Both the position numbers and the translations under genes were made by a program. The notes under the pieces are model-generated. The model was not told the origin of the DNA. It searched no databases and was given only the letters and a program-made list of their open reading frames with translations. This document shows, in pieces, positions 61,739 to 64,000 of a stretch of 64,000 nucleotides of DNA (positions are counted from its first letter, which is position 1; each line of letters opens with the position of its first letter). Source of the stretch: UBA6109 sp964506465 (GTDB lineage: Bacteria; Desulfobacterota; Syntrophia; Syntrophales; UBA6109); assembly GCA_964506465.1 (NCBI GenBank), contig CAZDLM010000008.1:15343-79342 (forward strand), read 5' to 3'.

Positions 61739-62293
61739 ATGAAACGAGCGCATGCAAGGTGGATCTCTCTCGCGTGCCTGGCCCTGATCGCCGGGATGCT
61801 GCCGCTGGCCGCTTATGGCGCCACGGACAGGGAGATCGATGTCAGCGTCGATGTGGCCATGGAACGATTCGTCAAGGAAGTGAAGGGCGCCCAGGAATTC
61901 CTGAAAGCCGCCAAGGGCGTCCTCATTCTGCCGAAGGTCATGCAGGCCGGATTCGTCGTCGGCGGCGAATACGGCGAGGGGGCCTTGAGAGTCGGCGGGA
62001 AGACCGTCGATTACTACAATATGGTTTCCGGCTCCTTCGGGTGGCAGATCGGCGCCCAGCAAAAAGACGTCATGCTGGTGTTCATGACCGATGAGGCCCT
62101 GCAGAAATTCCGCACCGGTGAAAACTGGCAGGCGGGGGTCGACGGCACGGTCGCTTTGGTCAAGGTCGGGGCGGAAGGCTCGATCGACACGACAACCATC
62201 AAGCAGCCGATTGTCGGATTCGTCTTCGGCCAGAAGGGGCTGATGGCCGGCGTATCGCTGGAAGGCTCGAAGTTCACCAAGCTGAAAAGATAG
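61739..62293 (+). CDS. SYLF/YSC84-domain lipid-binding protein, exported
   Basis: A 184-residue protein. The signal peptide (HARWISLACLALIAGMLPLAAYG) is followed by the SYLF domain: AKGVLILPKVMQAGFVVGGEYGEGALRVGG, then SGSFGWQIGAQQKDVMLVFMTDEALQKF and the C-terminal strand-rich part. YSC84/SYLF domains bind phosphoinositides or other lipids in eukaryotes; bacterial exported forms are common but poorly understood. AGAGGGAGG is well placed before the ATG at 61739. The 280 bp upstream contain no other gene. Confidence 0.87.
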   Translation: MKRAHARWISLACLALIAGMLPLAAYGATDREIDVSVDVAMERFVKEVKGAQEFLKAAKGVLILPKVMQAGFVVGGEYGEGALRVGGKTVDYYNMVSGSFGWQIGAQQKDVMLVFMTDEALQKFRTGENWQAGVDGTVALVKVGAEGSIDTTTIKQPIVGFVFGQKGLMAGVSLEGSKFTKLKR

Positions 62294-62430
62294 GCGGGGT
62301 TCTGGATGTCATCCGCCGAGCACGGACCTGATCTTCTTCGACAGTCCGGTGAGGGCAGCGGACTTCTGAAATGAAGCCCCTGCAGCCCCTGTTCATGATC
62401 CCCGAGGCGTAGCCGTTCAGGCTGCACCCG

Positions 62431-63942
62431 CTATCTTCCCTTCCTGGGGAATTTGAGATAGGGCCGGATCTTTTCATTGATGTTCTTGCCGGTGCCGTCG
62501 TAGTTCAGCGAAACGATGGGGATGCCCGTGTATTCCTCGATGCGCGGCACCATGGCTTCCGTGACGAGGCCGGCGCAGCAGAAGGCGGGATTGGCCTGCA
62601 CGAAGAGAGAGAGGTCGGGGTGATGCCGCACGAGCGCCGCGATCTTGATCAGGTTGTCCATCGATTCGCCCGCCTGCTGCACCCTGACGTGGAAGGCGTT
62701 CAGGACCTCTTCGTAATCGAAATCGGCGTCCAGGGGAGGCTCGTTGAGCAGTTCGTTGAACAGTTTATAATAACTCTTCTCCAACTGGTTCACGAGGGCG
62801 ATGATCGTCTTCGTCAGGAGGGCATCCATGAATTCGCCCTCGAGAAACCACCGCCAGATGTATGGATCGGCGATCATCCTCGCAAATTCGTTGAAAGGAG
62901 TCGTGATCACCTCGCCGCCGTACGCTTCGATGCAATGCAGCAGATCCTGGTTGAAGACGTCGTTGTCGCGCGCATACATGTCGCCGAATACGGCCACCTT
63001 CCGGCGCCGCCCCGGGACCGTCTCGACCCTGCGGAACAGGTTGATGACCTTGGCGACGTCGTCGTCCTTGTTCCTGCCGCCGAGCAGGGTGTTGTAAAAG
63101 ATGTTCAGGGACTGGGCGATCACCCGGTCCGTCATCCCCTTTTCCTTTTCGTACGGCCGGATCCGGCAGCCGATCTTCCGCAGCATGCCCCCGAACATGT
63201 AGGCGAAGTACCCGTCGATCGCCGCCTGCATGGAGATGTCGGACATGCTGAGCTTTCCGACGTAGACGTCCACCTTCTCCATGCCGTTGCCGGCGGCCTC
63301 GAACAGGCCCTTGATGATTTGCGGATACATCCGGATGTTGCAGGCGACATGGCTGTCAAAAATCCATACGGCGGTCTGCGCAGGGTCCAGGAGCGTCTCT
63401 TCGATATAATCCATGTAGCTCTGGGCGATGATGTTGACGGGAAGGCACTGGCCCGAATTCGTACGCAGCCCGCGGCGGATCGCCTTCTCCTGGAGCGGCG
63501 CCATGCGGGCGTCGATCCCCTCGCGGACGAGTACGGCTTCCACCAGCTTCGAGGTCAGCGGATCGATGCAGGGGAAGAGCAGGGTCTTGTCACCGATCCG
63601 CGTCACATGTTCCGAGTTGAGGGGCAGGCTGCGCGCGGGCCTCGTCCGAAGCCTCTTCTCCGTGAAATGGTTGCGGAACGAGCGAAGCGCCGCCTCGATG
63701 CGCGTCTCGTAGCCGACGCTGGAGTCGTGTTCGTCAAGCTCCAGAATCAGGTAGGGTTTTCCGTACCGGTCCAGAATCCGCTTGAAATATTCGATGGCGA
63801 ACGAATCCGGACTGCACTTGAAGGAGGTCACAAACACCGGATACAGCCTCTCGGTCCGCGCGGCGAAATGCGCCGCCCTGAGGATCTGCGCCGCATAGTT
63901 CCAGTGGAGGCGTTTCAGGAGCGGTGTGATCTCGTCCGCATC
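62431..63942 (-). CDS. C-terminal part of an acyl-CoA dehydratase activase-type protein
   Basis: 504 codons of the DUF2229/2-hydroxyglutaryl-CoA dehydratase-like region found at the C-terminus of very large (about 1400-residue) BcrA/BadF/HgdC-type activase proteins. Recognisable blocks are YPVFVTSFKCSPDSF, LPVNIIAQSYMDYIEETLL, AVFGDMYARDNDVFNQDL and ANPAFCCAGLVTEAM, with cysteines likely to bind an iron-sulfur cluster. The reading frame stays family-like up to 63942 (DADEITPLLKRLHWNYAAQI) and then meets a TAG, so the N-terminal ATPase half is missing. Initiation inside the fragment, for example at GTG 63837, is possible but would give only a partial protein. Either a truncated gene or a sequence break. 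Confidence 0.75.
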   Translation of the reverse strand, partial: DADEITPLLKRLHWNYAAQILRAAHFAARTERLYPVFVTSFKCSPDSFAIEYFKRILDRYGKPYLILELDEHDSSVGYETRIEAALRSFRNHFTEKRLRTRPARSLPLNSEHVTRIGDKTLLFPCIDPLTSKLVEAVLVREGIDARMAPLQEKAIRRGLRTNSGQCLPVNIIAQSYMDYIEETLLDPAQTAVWIFDSHVACNIRMYPQIIKGLFEAAGNGMEKVDVYVGKLSMSDISMQAAIDGYFAYMFGGMLRKIGCRIRPYEKEKGMTDRVIAQSLNIFYNTLLGGRNKDDDVAKVINLFRRVETVPGRRRKVAVFGDMYARDNDVFNQDLLHCIEAYGGEVITTPFNEFARMIADPYIWRWFLEGEFMDALLTKTIIALVNQLEKSYYKLFNELLNEPPLDADFDYEEVLNAFHVRVQQAGESMDNLIKIAALVRHHPDLSLFVQANPAFCCAGLVTEAMVPRIEEYTGIPIVSLNYDGTGKNINEKIRPYLKFPRKGR

Positions 63943-64000
63943 CTAGAAGATGGATTTAAAGGACTTCAAGGGCAATACTTTAGAAATAATCTACTTAAAT
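63943..64000. other. AT-rich window edge after an abrupt break in the gene
   Basis: The last 58 bases are much richer in A and T than the flanking gene and share no frame with it. A TAG at 63943-63945 (minus strand) ends the activase frame. It may be a mobile element end or an assembly join. Confidence 0.5.

Noticed and set aside
63943..63945. TAG read as pyrrolysine to continue the activase frame
   Set aside because: Sequence beyond the TAG is AT-rich and shows no activase similarity, so read-through gives nothing sensible.
1..64000. CRISPR arrays, tRNA or rRNA genes
   Set aside because: No regularly spaced repeats with unique spacers, cloverleaf-like or rRNA-like sequence was seen on either strand.

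Overview
The window is 64 kb of GC-rich bacterial DNA dominated by CoA-thioester catabolism. It holds four acyl-CoA dehydrogenases, five 3-hydroxyacyl-CoA dehydrogenases, two enoyl-CoA hydratases, two thiolases, an EtfBA pair, an ADP-forming acyl-CoA synthetase, a 4-hydroxybutyryl-CoA dehydratase and two HMG-CoA-lyase-like proteins. It also carries a fragment of a 2-hydroxyacyl-CoA-dehydratase-activase-type protein, a TAXI-TRAP transporter, sigma-54 control and a probable selenoprotein. Together these suggest an anaerobic Desulfobacterota-type organism (Syntrophus/Smithella-like lifestyle). This is an inference from gene content; the window has no rRNA or tRNA to confirm it.

Layout. 1-5.9 kb: universal stress protein, M20 peptidase, tyrosine-decarboxylase-like enzyme, Tat-exported D-aminoacylase-like amidohydrolase. 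5.9-9.7 kb: a PadR regulator, a cysteine-rich permease and a molybdopterin oxidoreductase on the minus strand; the oxidoreductase N-terminus reads through an 83-bp dispersed repeat. 10-27.6 kb: a long minus-strand run of acyl-CoA genes, read from a sigma-54 promoter at 27632-27647. It contains AbfD-like dehydratase, a CoA-transferase, two 3-hydroxyacyl-CoA dehydrogenases sharing a converted tract, EtfBA, a glutaryl-CoA-dehydrogenase-like enzyme, enoyl-CoA hydratase and thiolase, and it is interrupted near 12.4-13.3 kb by an IS3 remnant and a broken SDR gene. 28.3-29.3 kb: a divergent sigma-54 activator without a sensor domain. 29.4-43.3 kb: a second minus-strand set (thiolase, ADP-forming acyl-CoA synthetase, enoyl-CoA hydratase, AMP-forming ligase, acyl-CoA dehydrogenase, two hydroxyacyl-CoA dehydrogenases, stress protein, MFS carrier, dienoyl-CoA-reductase-like flavoenzyme, HMGL-like lyase). 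The first part of this set lies downstream of a second sigma-54 motif at 43482-43497.

43.3-46.2 kb is a scar region with a decayed copy of the padR promoter and gene, followed by an exported amidohydrolase. 46.2-55.4 kb is a plus-strand module: HMGL-like lyase, SucC/SucD-like ligase, IclR regulator, TAXI-TRAP transporter, acetoacetyl-CoA synthetase. It reads naturally as uptake, CoA activation, cleavage and salvage of a 3-hydroxy acid. 55.5-62.3 kb is a looser set: zinc ribbon, DHA2 efflux pump, hotdog thioesterase, AhpD-like gene with an in-frame TGA and a SECIS-like hairpin, two more copies of the 83-bp repeat, C45 acyltransferase-like protein, nitroreductase with signal peptide, SYLF protein. 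The window ends in a truncated activase-type gene whose frame stops at an AT-rich edge.

The strongest finding is the selenoprotein candidate at 58367-58669: a Cys-x-x-TGA motif where the family has Cys-x-x-Cys, with a perfect hairpin whose loop starts 17 nt after the TGA. The paired sigma-54 promoters around an orphan activator and the repeat-encoded leader of the molybdoenzyme come next.
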